Below are positions 21,597-32,786 of a stretch of DNA of 64,000 bases, one piece after another (the first letter of the stretch is position 1; every line of letters begins with the position of its first letter). The stretch is from contig NBAZ01000008.1 of NCBI GenBank assembly GCA_002794735.1, forward strand, positions 62,001-126,000. Direction: 5' to 3'. This DNA comes from Pyrrhoderma lamaoense (Eukaryota; Basidiomycota; Agaricomycetes; Hymenochaetales; Hymenochaetaceae). The position numbers and the translations under genes were made by a program. Under the pieces are notes generated by a model. It worked only from the letters and a program-made list of their open reading frames with translations, was not told where the DNA came from and did no database searches.

Positions 21597-23338
21597 ATCT
21601 AATTTGAACCGAGACGTAAACGGCTTGGATGGGTAATAAGTGTCTTTCTTTAGTTTTTATCTTTTATTTTTACATCGTAACGTCTTAACATATCAATAAC
21701 GTATTTTTTATTATTTTTGATTAGAAAATGTATCAGAAATATGATATATTAGTACTAGTTACTAAAGTTAGTCAGTGGTCGGAATCTTAGTATTTGTCTG
21801 TCAGACTTTGTTGTTTGTGCGTCTTTTGTTCTTTGTAGGTGATGATAGCTATAAATTAGAGACAAGAAAAATAGGTCTAAATGAGGATTCGTTCGTAATT
21901 CTCCTTCCCCTACCCCCCCCCCTCTCTCTCTTCTTCTCGTCGCTCGTCAGTTGACTTGTTTTATCTTTTCTGATATTTTGTCTCTTTATCTCTGTTCTCT
22001 GTTAGAAGAGAGAGGAAGCGTGAGGATAATGGAAAAATTGCTCTGCCAATCGCTAGATTTTTTTTACACGCTCTGATATATATATATATATGGATTATTA
22101 TATATTTATGTTGACTTGGTAAAAGAAAGAAAAAGAAAAAAGAGTTTTATGTGTGTAACTTATACCCGAGTCGAAGTCTTGATATGTTTGTAAGTAGATG
22201 TGGGGTTGATGAATGTGTTGAAGTGGATAGGGAGGGAGGGAAGAGGGGGTTTGGGGAGGGGGTTGGCAGAACTACAGGGAGAAAATGATGTATCGATACC
22301 AATAAAGAAAAAGAACCTTTGAGTGTATAAAGTCAAAAGAAAGAAAGAAAAAAGAAGACGGAAAGAAAAGGGTTAGAAAGGAGGAGGGGGGGGAAGGGTA
22401 AAAGTCGGTTGAAGAAGGGTTGAAAAGTCGATGCAAAAAATGGGATAAGGTTATAAAAGTCAAAAGGGGGGTGAAAATAAAAGTAAAGAAAGCAGATATC
22501 TACGGTTTAAAAAAAGAAAGAAAGAAAAAAAGTGTGTATATTGACAAGCCTCGAAAACGCAAGAACTTGATTTAAGTTGTTATGTGTATGAATAGGCGGG
22601 AGCCTATCATCCTCAACCCACGCCACCCCCTTATCTATTTCCTCACACGCCTCTCTTTCTCTTTTTCGCTCCATATTTCCCTTTGATCGAGTAATGGTCT
22701 CGTTTTGGAATTTGAGATATGTCCTATAGTTAAGGAGAATGAACGAGATAAAAGTCGGTGATTAATAGCGAGAGAGATGTATTGACGCTTGTGATTGCTT
22801 AGTACAAGGCAGAATCACGGAGGATGGACTGTGTCTGGTCTGGACTGACAGATATGAAGCGGGAAGATCGACTCGCCGATATCCTGGAATCATATTAAGA
22901 AAGGTGGGCGGAGGTGAGGCGCTCCTTTTTATGGTTAGGGTGGGTCAAAGACAAAAAAAGTCTGCGCAAGAAAAAGGTAGTAGTAGGCTTGAGTTGGATA
23001 TAACTTTGACAAAGAGCGATAGCAATAAAGAGAAACGTATAGAGACAAAAAAAACAGAAAAAAAGGAATAACTGTAATATGAGAATTTGATCAACAAGAA
23101 TACTGATAAAGAAAATCCAAAGGGAGTAAAAAGAAGCAGGGGAAAGGGGAGAAGAAATAGAAGAAGGTAATAAAGAAGCAGAGAAAGGAGGGACGGGGAG
23201 CCTTGTGCACAACCTGGAAATGTCCGAACTTGCAAGGGCAAAAAAAAATGTCCTCGACGGAAAGGAAGAATATAATAAAGGAGAGGAAGGCAGCGGCGCC
23301 CCAAGTGTCAACACGGACGGAAGAAGGTGTACGACCGT
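21597..23338. other. 1.7 kb low-complexity intergenic region
   Basis: Strongly purine/pyrimidine-skewed. It holds a GA repeat (21508-21527, just inside the last thioredoxin intron), C runs near 21414 and 21915, a TA repeat (22077-22090) and long AG-rich tracts from 22200 to 22520 and 22920 to 23280. The ORFs here (e.g. 22895-23314 minus) are translations of these tracts. It mainly serves as 3' flank for the convergent thioredoxin and G-gamma 2 genes. Confidence 0.5.
22077..22090. repeat. (TA)n microsatellite
   Basis: Seven TA units in the spacer downstream of the thioredoxin gene. Confidence 0.85.
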
Positions 23339-23850
23339 CTACATGACCACACATTGGCAACCTTGAGCTGGAGGTGCATATGGATCTTCTCCTCGCCCTA
23401 CTGGACCCCATACGGACGGAACCTATTATAAATTACCGAGTCAGTCGGACAAAGACAGAAGAGACGCGGACAAACGAAGGAGAACGTACGAGATGATCCT
23501 TGGTCGATTTGCAGTACTGAATCAAGCTGTATAACAAAGTTTTTTTTTCATGTGTGGGGCGCGTCAGTAAAAATGTTTACCGAAGCAGAGACTGAGGTTG
23601 TGTCGCGTTCCGGGAGAAGAGGGAGAGGCGGAGATGATATTGAAAATGATATATGGCGTAATGATAATAGATGTACTGGAATATGGGCAGGAAAAATGGA
23701 AAAGAGGGACAAGAAATGGACATACCTTGCACTTGCTTCACTGACGCGAACGCGCGGGCGGGCGAGGTCCTCTCTGAGACGTTGATTGTGCTCTATCAAC
23801 CTCCTGAGCTTGAGCTCGGACATGGACTGTTTATGGGGACGGGAGCTCAT
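23339..23850 (-). CDS. heterotrimeric G-protein gamma subunit, copy 2 (CVVM end)
   Basis: Three exons encode 81 residues: [18 protein letters not shown] to RVRVSEASA, then [13 protein letters not shown], then [20 protein letters not shown] ending in CVVM. Intron positions (after SEASA and after DHL) are identical to copy 1, so the two arose by duplication; here the gene is inverted. The terminal Met predicts farnesylation, with a neighbouring Cys two residues before the CAAX Cys as a possible palmitoylation site. This is the canonical basidiomycete Ste18-type end. Its 3' UTR is a polypurine tract on the plus strand. Confidence 0.9.
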
Positions 23851-25158
23851 TGCGGTAGAGTGAATGAAGGAGATAAAGGACTGTCTACGGAGGTTGCTGA
23901 GTGTACAGAGGGAAGCGGTAGGCTTCAGGATGGATGCTAGAGAGAGAGAGTACGAAGCAGAAAGAAAAAAAGAAGTCTTGGCAGAGTCTGTCTGGGAAAA
24001 AAAAGAATAAGGTTAGGTGAGGATGCGTGGATGGATGAGGAAAGAGTGATACCTCGTCTCGGAAGAGATGGTTGGGAAGGAGGAAGGAGATGGAGGACGG
24101 GTCTATGACTGCAGCGACGAAAAGAACGAGTCCGGCAAAATCCATCGTCGGCTCTCCTCTCCGTTTTCTAGAATTACTTCCGTAATCAGTCGTCTTCCTG
24201 CCATATCATATGCTTCTTTCCTCGCATTTCCCAGAAAATTACTTGTTTTGTCCGTCTCACTTTTTGTAAAATAACAAAGTAACAAAAAAAAAAAAAAAAA
24301 AACATGGAGTTACTACTGTGACCAACATTTATCTACTCGAATTGTGGTGCTCGGAGGATCGTAAACGCATTCCCATTATACATGGCGTTTGTCACTTGTA
24401 CTCTCCGTTCTTGGCTAATTTCCCAGGATACTTGCGTACCACTAGCCAATGGTCTCGCAAGACTTGAAAAAGAGAAAACTTTTATGCTTTATATACCGCA
24501 ATTTGATTGATGTGGGCTGTGTGCGTTGCAAAGCTTTATACTCATGTATGTACCCATCATGATCATTCACGCTCGGCCCCTCCTCCCTGCTCAACGCACG
24601 TCCAAGTTGGCAGCGTGTTAAATATCGTGACGGGAACGGGATACAGGATACGCCCGTCCGGGGTTCGGATGGCGACGAATAAGAAAGCTGGGACATGTAA
24701 CGTGTAACGTGTAACGCTTGTTGTTACTATTACTAAATTAGAACACTAGAACTAGGCATTGGCATTGGCAAGCCACTTGGAAACCGGTACCTAGAAACAA
24801 TAACTGCCGTTGCTCCCGGGTCACCCCCACGACTACAAAAAGGCACACAAGTTCCATCATGTCCTCTTCTTTAACGTCTCTTCGTTCCCCCCATCATCTC
24901 CCTATCAATTCTCCTTTTTTGACGCCCAGGAGCAGGCTACTCTTCTAGTTCTTCGAGCAGGGTATGTGTCTATTGATCCCGTTCTTATCACATATTATTC
25001 TTATTTTTCACTAACTGTCCTTTCTTCTTCTCTCCTCTTAGTCTCGCATATACGCTTATAACAGTCCTATCGTTCATCGTTGTTCTTTCAAGAAATTACT
25101 TCTTTTTAATTTGTCAACCACATTCTTCCAAAGAAACGATACATATAAATATCAAATC
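23851..25158. other. 1.3 kb intergenic, divergent promoters of G-gamma 2 and cupredoxin
   Basis: Contains GA-rich blocks (23940-24010), an A run at 24283-24301 and tandem ACGTGTA units at about 24696-24715. No convincing gene; minus-strand ORFs near 23885-24145 are low complexity. The final 150 bases before the ATG at 25159 are CT-rich with an ATATAAAT box at 25143-25150. Confidence 0.4.
24696..24716. repeat. short tandem repeat, ACGTGTA units
   Basis: Two to three copies of a 7-mer (ACGTGTA, with GTAACG at the end) occur about 450 bases upstream of the cupredoxin start. The core resembles an ACGTG site but no regulator can be named. Confidence 0.6.
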
Positions 25159-26130
25159 ATGAAGCTTTCTATCGCTGCCGCTCTCTCTGTCGTAGCTACC
25201 GTCTCTGCTGAGACTTTCACCGTTTTGGTTGGTGAGAATGGCGGTTTGACTTACAACCCTACTTCTGTGAATGCATCAGTCGGTGATACCATCGCTTTCC
25301 AATTGTAAGTGATCTCTATATTGTTAGTTTTCTGAATTTGGACTGATCATCACTCATATTTGTTATTGATATTTATGAAATTTTTTGATGGGAATGGTAT
25401 TTGTGGTTGTAGTGTGGCAAAGAACCATGTAAGTCAAAGTCTCCTGTGGTACTCTGAGATCTAGATGATGAACTGATCACATCAATCCCTCTTTGTTATA
25501 ATATAGACCGTCACTCAATCTACGTTTGCTAACCCATGTACTGCGAGTGGTGTAGACTCTGGTTTCTTCCCTGTCAATGCTTCTGCTACTGAGATCCCGG
25601 AATGGAGTTTCACGTTGAACAATGCTTCCGCTCCACTCTGGTTCTTCTGTGCCCAAACTGGGTAAGCTTTAATTTTACTTATCATCACCTTCCCTCCTCT
25701 TGGCTTTGACCTTTCCTTTTTTTCTTGTTGCTTTTGTTTTTTTTCTCTCCCTTTGTTCCCCTCCCTTTTTTCTCAATTCCCCTTTGTTGTTGATAATGCA
25801 TCTTACTGATACGTTCTTCTCCTTTTTTTTTTTTTACAAAATTAGTCACTGTGAAAAGGGAATGGTGTTCGCCGTGAACCCGACTGCTGCAAAGTCATTC
25901 GAAGCTTCCAGGCTACCGCGATGTCTCTCGCAGCTAACACTACCAACACTACGACCACTACTGGATCTGGTACGGCCTCCTCTGGTACGACTTCGTCGAC
26001 AGATGCAGCTGCAGCTGCAGGGTCTTCTGCTGCCGCTGCTAGCTCTGCGATGAAGAGAGTTGGAGGCGTTAGTGGTGCTGCTGTCGGTGCTTTGACGGTC
26101 GTTGGGTTACTTGCTGGTCTCGTACTGTGA
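25159..26130 (+). CDS. secreted, probably GPI-anchored cupredoxin (extracellular serine-rich protein)
   Basis: Signal peptide MKLSIAAALSVVATVSA, then the plastocyanin-like fold FTVLVGENGGLTYNPTSV and VGDTIAFQF. A 16-nt exon (25413-25428) encodes VAKNH with the first copper-ligand His. The next exon starts TVTQSTFANPC and ends WFFCAQTG (Cys ligand), and the following one begins HCEKGMVFAVNP (His and Met ligands), so all four type-1 copper ligands are present. A Thr/Ser/Ala-rich stalk and a hydrophobic C-terminal tail (VGALTVVGLLAGLVL) indicate a GPI anchor. At about 25912 one T seems missing: the frame must move from KSFEA to FQATAMSLAANTT. Such proteins coat fungal cell walls; the substrate is unknown. 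Confidence 0.85.
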
Positions 26131-27006
26131 TTCTGTGGGTTGATGGTGTCTCTAGAAAGCGCGTTACCCCTCTTCTCGTGTTTTTGATTTTTTTTCCATC
26201 CCTTTGAGGACTTTCTTTTTTTTGGTTGGTTGACTTGAAGTAGTTTCTTTTCTGGACTGTTTATTATACGTTCTTTCCCTCCTCCCCTGGGTTTCTGACC
26301 TTTCTTTTGAACTAACGTCAGTGCGGTGTGTGTATGGATAAGGAGGTATTTTTTGTTAGGTGTGTTTCGTTCTTGATGGGGGTCCCTCTTTTTTTTCCTT
26401 CTCTTATACTACTAAACTCGAATAAAACGATGCTTTGGTCATTGTAAAACGAAAAGAACTTTTGGGAAAGTGTGGTGTGGCTAGATTGATTGATGATAGA
26501 TCGATAGATCGAGTGAAGTGAAGAAAGGAAAAGAGACTCGGGTAAGGATAAGTGTTAGAGATTTGTAAGAAGTGAGTGTGTGATGCGGTGAGAGCTTTGA
26601 TGGACTAAGGAGACGTGCTAGGTTATTGTACTCATGTGAGGTTGATTTTTCGAGATTGGTGGCTGAGACTTGGTTAGATGGGATTCTTGCTCCTTCTTTT
26701 GATCTTTACATCAGTTTCTTTGACATTTTCCATCCTGGTAATACCATGTAGAACTTCTTGTATACGAGAACCGAGTTACATTCTACGTTTGAAGAGATTA
26801 AAACGGTGTCACTGATAAGTTCAGAATAAAAAAGAAGGACAATATGATTATTATTGTAAATGCTTATTATAATTGTTGCTGTTATTATTGACCCGTGAGA
26901 AACATTTCCATGTTTTTTCACATTTCACACATGACGATATAACCACAACCCGCAAGTGTTCACGTGCAAAACGCGAATCCCTTGCAACTACAGTAACATT
27001 TTGAAC
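26131..27006. other. intergenic, 0.9 kb
   Basis: T-rich 3' flank of the cupredoxin gene, then the promoter of the Csm1-like gene with a CACGTG box at 26961-26966, 41 bases before the ATG. A 71-codon minus ORF (26706-26921) has no family look. Confidence 0.4.
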
Positions 27007-29092
27007 ATGTCCGACGATGAGCTCGCTTTCAGTACGCGTCTTTTTCTATTTATTTTTCAATTTATTAATTCAGTTTTTTTTAAAATTGAGAAAATAAGAT
27101 GCTAACTCTTGGTTCTTTTCTTTTTTCTTCTTGTGTTAAACTCTTCGTTGGTTATGGTGTATATGTACTAACTGTGCCTTTTTCTTTTTTCAAAAACAAT
27201 ATATATAAACCGTCTTATATATATATATATTGGCTCCTTGTAGATGCATACCAGGCTGCTGAGTCCCCGTTTAGGGTCCAAAAGTATGTTGAGCCACCGA
27301 CGAATGGCAATAATAACAACAACAACAACAACAGCAAAGGCGTAAAAGCGAAACAGGTCTCTGGTGGTGGTGGACGCGTTCAGGCTGGTACGGCGGTGGC
27401 AGGACCGTCGAAGAAACCACCTAGTAAGACGCGTCCGTTAGTCCGGAAACGGTCACCTTCCCCGGCTGAAGAAGACGGAGACGTGGACGAGTTGGAGGAT
27501 ATGGATGACTTGCGTGGTGGGAGAGAGGAGGTGGAAGAGGGTGGGAGAGGTGGAGGTGGAGGTGTAGAGCGAAGAACGCAAGCACAAGTGCAGACGCAGA
27601 ATAAACGCGCTGCTAGTCGTGAACCTGAGAGATATGGACCACCTGTGAAGACGAACGCGAAAACTGCGTCCCGGGGACGTGGAAGGGGGAAAGGGAAGGG
27701 TAGGGCTCAGGAGGGTGTTCATGTTGTTGTTGCTACCGCTCGTGACGCGTCTCCAGAGGCTGAACATATGATGGTTGATGATAGCTTGGAAGCTGTTGCT
27801 GAAGAAGGTGCTATTGAGGACGCGCAGGAACAAGGTGTCGACGGTGTTGCGGCTGCTGAGCCTCCTACCAAGCATTCAAAGACAACCGCCCCCTCTTCTA
27901 CTGCTGCTGCTGCGGTTTTGAGAAGACCGTTCAAGTTAAACGCCCAGCAGGAAAGCGCGTCGTGGAAGAAAAGAGAGGAGAGACATCGGAGAGAGATTGA
28001 GCGCTATGACAAACAACTCAAGGAGATGAAATCCCAGAGAGACCATTTTGCGAAACAGGTTGAAGAAGTGTTCCAGATGAGGAATACGGAAGCTGAAGCG
28101 AACCTTGAGCAGCAGAGGAAGCTGTATGAAAGTCGACTTGAGAGTGCGTATTTGACCTGCTTATTACTTTATCTTTCCCTACTCTTCTCTTTTGACTGTT
28201 TGGCTCACACATCTACTTTTCTTCTTAATTCTCTAGCTTCGGAAGAAATGATTAGGGAGCTTACGTCCCAGCTTGCGAGGGTTGACAGTCTGACTAGAGA
28301 AGGGAAGACCTCTACCTTACATTTCCTTACGAGGGAAGCTGCGGATGAGGAGAGGAGAGACGTTGAGAGGCAGGTAGAGCAGCTCAAAGCCAAGATAAAG
28401 GAAAAAGATATAATCATCGCAGAGCGAGAAGCCATAATCAGGGACAAGGATGCAGAACGTTCGTACCATCTTTTAAATTCGATTCATTTTTTTTCATCCT
28501 CTTTTTTATAATGTATGAACTGTATTTTGACTTGTGCTTTCTAGTGAGTACTCTGGAGATGCAGCTGAATGCCGAGATTGAGAGGAGTAAACAGCTCACT
28601 GCACGTTCCGGTGGCAAGGATGTGGTAGGGAAAGGTCGTGCGCCGAACGGGACTAGCGTCAAACCGGAAGGGTTGAAGCAGTCTAATGCGTATCGTTTAT
28701 ACGAGGATATGACGAATATCCTTATTATCGACTGTAGATGCGAGCTCGCTGGAGATACGGATGAAGAACAATGGGTGTATAGTTGCTTGTATTCACTGGA
28801 AGGAAAAACAAGTTTCGTGCCGTCTCTCTTTCCATCCATATGAATGATTTGTTTCTCATATCAAATTTCAGGTCTTTCTTTCAGCCTTCGTACATATGAC
28901 GAACCAGGGGAAGATGGTGTCAGCGTAGCCAAAGTGGCTTACTCTCCCGGGATGTTAAGTGACGATAGCAGGGAGTTCACTGAGAGACTGGACTTTCTGG
29001 CAGATGAATTTACGTTCCAGCGAAAACAATTGGACGTATTCTTGGATAAACTTTATACCACTCTGAATGAACCGCTTGATTCTGGTAATTAG
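27007..29092 (+). CDS. Csm1/Pcs1-like chromosome-segregation (monopolin) protein
   Basis: Exon 1 (27007-27031, MSDDELAF) is followed by an unusually long 212-nt intron to 27243. Next comes an N-rich patch encoded by AAC repeats (27310-27333), a disordered basic/acidic region with an ERYGPPVK block, and a long coiled coil (EERHRREIERYDKQLKEM and EMIRELTSQL through EREAIIRDKD). A globular C-terminus follows: YRLYEDMTNILIIDC, QWVYSCLYSLEG, SFSLRTYDEP and LDFLADEFTFQRKQLDVFL. A coiled coil ending in this small alpha/beta domain matches the Csm1/Pcs1 family (RWD-like), which links kinetochore proteins and rDNA. Introns at about 28145-28235, 28459-28544 and 28815-28871 keep frame. Confidence 0.7.
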
Positions 29093-29327
29093 GATCTATA
29101 ATGCAAAGTAATTGAATGACATCAGGAACTTCCTTTTCTTTTGTTATTTATTTCTTGTTTACAAGTGTTCTTTAATCTTACGACATTCTTCCTCTCCCGA
29201 CCTTTTTTGACTTTTTTTTGGCTCTCATCTTCCTTTTTGTTCCGGAGATACTATCAAAGGTGTTGTACAACGACTAATACAAGAAAATTGATTTTTCACT
29301 CTTTTTTTTATTATGGACTTGGTCAAG

Positions 29328-32300
29328 TCAAGCTTTTTGGACATCTAGTTCACAGGGTATACTAGGTGCATTGGTCACACTTTGTATGTTGAAGCCTGCT
29401 TTCTGCCATAACTCTAGAGATGCCGAGTCGCCCCTTTGGATGGCCTTTGTGACTTCGAGGCTGGCGTAACCGCCTTCGAGATCGGAGCCGCCTAGGTCTG
29501 CTCCTGCCTGTCGAAGGATCTCGACGATCTTTGTATGTCCACGACGAGCGGCCTATTCAAGGATATAGGTTTCATTATCAGTCATGAGAGTTAAACGTAA
29601 AAGTCAGTATCGATATTATCACAATCAAAGATACAAAGTAAGTTTTTGGAAAGGAAACAAAAAAAGAAGGGCAGGGGGTACATACGTAATACAAAGCAGT
29701 ATGACCAAGTGCATCACGAAGGTGTACTAAAGCACCAGCGTGTAGTAATATGTCGAGACATTTCTGGCTTCCGTTGAAAGCGGCTACATGTAGTGGTGAC
29801 CAACCCGAGGATGGATCAACGCTGTTCACGATCCCGGCAGCCGACTCGGATTGGTAGTTAAGGCAGAACTCGAGGCCTTCTACGTCATCCCTTGAGGTCG
29901 CCATGCGGATTAGGATAGGGAATAGAGAGGATTCGGTTTTGGAGCTTCTTCTGCTGTTAGAGACCATGGGGCTGCGGCTGCTGGTATTGATGATGCAGGT
30001 GTAGGGGCGGTCGTTGATGATGACGATGCTAGTGACGATGATGTTGTTGTGGGGTGGAGGACGTAGTGGTTGCTGTTGCTGCTAGGGCGAGGTCACGTTC
30101 AGTACTGCGCACTGAGGAGACAACAATCTCGGGTAAATGTGGGCTTCTGGTGTTAGATGCTAGACGAAGCATCTGGGAGAGGCAGTCGTGCATGATATCT
30201 AGGTGTTTGTCCATTGATAGTTTTGCATTGTGGCTGCCGCTGTTCCCTCCTGCTATGGTAAGTTCACCTCGTAAAGGTACTCGTATGAGCTCCGGACTTT
30301 CTCGAGAGAAAGCTCCGGCTTTGAGAGAAGATAACTTAGTTTCGTTAAGGCACACTATATCGAGTTAGATCATCCATCAGATTGTTTTGTTTTGTTTTTG
30401 TTTTTTTATTTAAATCAGGAATTGGGAAAATAAGCGATCAGTGTAGTTGGAAGGCGAATTCAAAAGAAATTATATACGAACCTCCGGTGTCATGTCACCT
30501 CCTGGGACTATACCAATCGATAGTAATGCTCTACCAGTTTCGTATGCATCGGATACAGTTCCTTTAGAGCACTGAGTGATAGCGACTATTACACAACGAT
30601 CAGAAGCTTCTTTCAATGCCTCCATCAGATCCGACCGTTGAGGGGCATTTCCTGCTCCGAAGGTCTCGAGAACGACACCCTGGATAGGAGGTTTGAGGAA
30701 TGCACGGACTATTTCTGCTGAGATGCCTGGGAACAGGCGGAGGGTTGCTAGTAGCGAGATGAAAGTATGTTAAAAATGGTCTGTAAAGGCGCCCGAAGGA
30801 GAGCTGATATAGGAATAGGAAAGGGACCTTACCCACATGAGAGTCCATTTCTGTTAATTTATATATTAGTAAGTAAAGGCAGGTTGTCAACGATGTTTAT
30901 TCCGAGCTTACTTTTGTAAGCTTTGAACCGTCGTAGGCTTGTTTGTCTGATGACATTGTTCCAGTTAACGACAATATCGATCCCCACTTGAGGTGAAGAA
31001 TCTATTGTCAGAAATAGTGTACTCTTTTCAGACTGATATACGTGGTTACCATTCACAAGAGGCGGTAGATTTGGACTGTTAAAAGCATCAAGGTCATATG
31101 AGGACACCTTTGAGACCCTGTTACCTCGATACAGGCATTGGTTAAAAAATACGCAGCATTCTAAGGAATAGATCAAGTGATAGCGAAAAAATCAGTCACA
31201 AGTACTTGCGTGTGTATATGGGGGTGGAAAGAATTACCTGGGATGATGTATTGCCCGGCAATGGAGAGTGCACCAAGCAAGTTGTCAACCGCATCATTTC
31301 GTAATTGAGACAAGGGTATTTGTGCGCCTGTTAAGATCTAAGGAAGATAGAGATCACAAATGAGATTCTCTCATGCTTTTCCTCTTATACATGGTTATAA
31401 CTGACCACTGTTTTGCCCAAGTCTTCAAGCATGAAGCTTAGGGCACTTGCAGTATATGCCATGGTATCTGTGCCATGTAGGATAACGAAGGCATCAAAGG
31501 CAGAGTAGTTCAGTTCAATCTCAGTCGCGATACGCACCCAGTCTATTATATGGTGATTTAGTCTTATGTGGAAAAAAGAGCGGTGATGCACATGGACAGA
31601 CCGGCGGTGTCAACATTACTACTATCTAGGAGTGGATTCCACTTATATGGAATTAATTATGATCATGCATTCTGGAGCAAGTAGAAGCTCACTTCAAGAA
31701 TAGCGTATCTGATCCGTTTCGTATTTCCGGAGTGTATGGAGGTACGAGGTGTGACAAGGCTAGGTAGATGGCACTCATAAGTAGTCTCATCAATCTTTTT
31801 ACATTGCACAACCTCAGGTGAAGTACGATTCCGAGGATCCGAGAGAAACGGAGAGCTGATGGGTCTGGTTGATTTGACCATGAGGGTGGGTATCTCGGTC
31901 AAAGATGAAGTAAAAGAATCAGAGACTGGACTTGATTTTCCACTTGTCGTCCATTTTCTGAATCCTTCTATTGTTCCTGAGTGAGAGAAGAGAGAATCTT
32001 CAAGAGGGTCATGAAAGCGTGATTGACAGCTAGAGATTGAGGATGAAATGATTTCGCTCTTTGTTTAGCCTTTTTGGCGCTTATTCCAAAAGATCCTGAC
32101 CCACCGCAAGGTCTCGGTCAAAAAGTGAGGTTCGTTTCGATAGCCCTAAAAAAGAGTACAATATGTTGTATTGGAAAGAAGTAGATTCTTTGTTTACCGA
32201 CCTGAGGCCCTAACGTTTGATATGTATGTAGTATTTAATATCTCTCATCAGACTAAGTAAGATACATGAAGGTTCGTACCAACTAACATCCCTATAGTTC

Positions 32301-32408
32301 CACCAGTATAAATGACCTAAAGGAATCTTAAGACTTTTAAGCACCTAGCAAGAAAGACACACATACCAAGACGCGAGACTCATCAGATGGGTTTGAGCAG
32401 TCCATCAT
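29328..32408 (-). CDS. cytosolic L-asparaginase with C-terminal ankyrin repeats
   Basis: Starts [14 protein letters not shown] at 32408. The first catalytic motif is [11 protein letters not shown], then FLTETLR, and the second motif [15 protein letters not shown] carries the catalytic Thr-Asp pair. [44 protein letters not shown] and NLRGEL-like [11 protein letters not shown] are typical of the 60-kDa lysophospholipase/asparaginase family. The tail holds ankyrin repeats: [29 protein letters not shown] and [22 protein letters not shown]. Stop at 29328. It hydrolyses asparagine to aspartate and ammonia. It is divergent from the tryptophan synthase gene, sharing a promoter with two TGACTCA sites. 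Exon joins checked keep frame. Confidence 0.9.
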
Positions 32409-32542
32409 AAACACAAATCCGATGTTTAACACCGGCTTTGGCTCGATCCGTTTCAGTTGGATTAATTGATAAAATGTGTTGTTGTGGATTGCTTTCACTT
32501 TTCTTGCCGATCAATTATAAATTGCTCCGAAAAGTGATCGTC

Positions 32543-32551
32543 ATGACTCAT
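32543..32551. promoter_or_regulatory. ATGACTCAT, Gcn4-type palindrome
   Basis: A perfect 9-bp palindrome, 236 bases before the TRP5 ATG and 135 before the asparaginase ATG. Confidence 0.7.
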
Positions 32552-32690
32552 ATAATTCACCGAACTATTTTATTTATTGGAGGGCCAAACTCTTTAACCT
32601 CCCCTTCCAACCGACCAGCATCAATCCTTCTAATTTCTTCGTCCTTGTATTGGTACGGCTCTTCACTTCTTCCTCCATTGAAAAGAAATC

Positions 32691-32697
32691 TGACTCA
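32691..32697 (+). promoter_or_regulatory. TGACTCA, second Gcn4-type site
   Basis: 90 bases before the TRP5 ATG. Confidence 0.6.
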
Positions 32698-32786
32698 GCC
32701 AACGCAGGCATTAAAGCGGGGATTAACTCATTTTAAAGGATACATAAACACGCATTTACCCAGCTTTTCAGCTCATTAGTCTCATC

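Larger units (their letters stand above)
32409..32786. promoter_or_regulatory. bidirectional promoter asparaginase / tryptophan synthase with Gcn4-type sites
   Basis: A 378-bp divergent spacer with a perfect palindromic ATGACTCAT at 32543-32551 and a second TGACTCA at 32691-32697. TGACTCA is the binding site of Gcn4/Cpc1 bZIP activators, which induce amino-acid biosynthesis genes on starvation. Position and gene content make general amino-acid control likely here. Confidence 0.7.

Noticed and set aside
22895..23314. 139- and 119-codon minus-strand ORFs
   Set aside because: They arise from a polypurine tract; two frames are open at once, which indicates low complexity rather than coding.
27453..27875. 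140-codon minus ORF opposite the Csm1-like gene
   Set aside because: Shadow of the repetitive Lys/Arg/Glu-rich coding strand.
30054..30368. 104-codon plus ORF
   Set aside because: Antisense shadow of the asparaginase exon that encodes [11 protein letters not shown].
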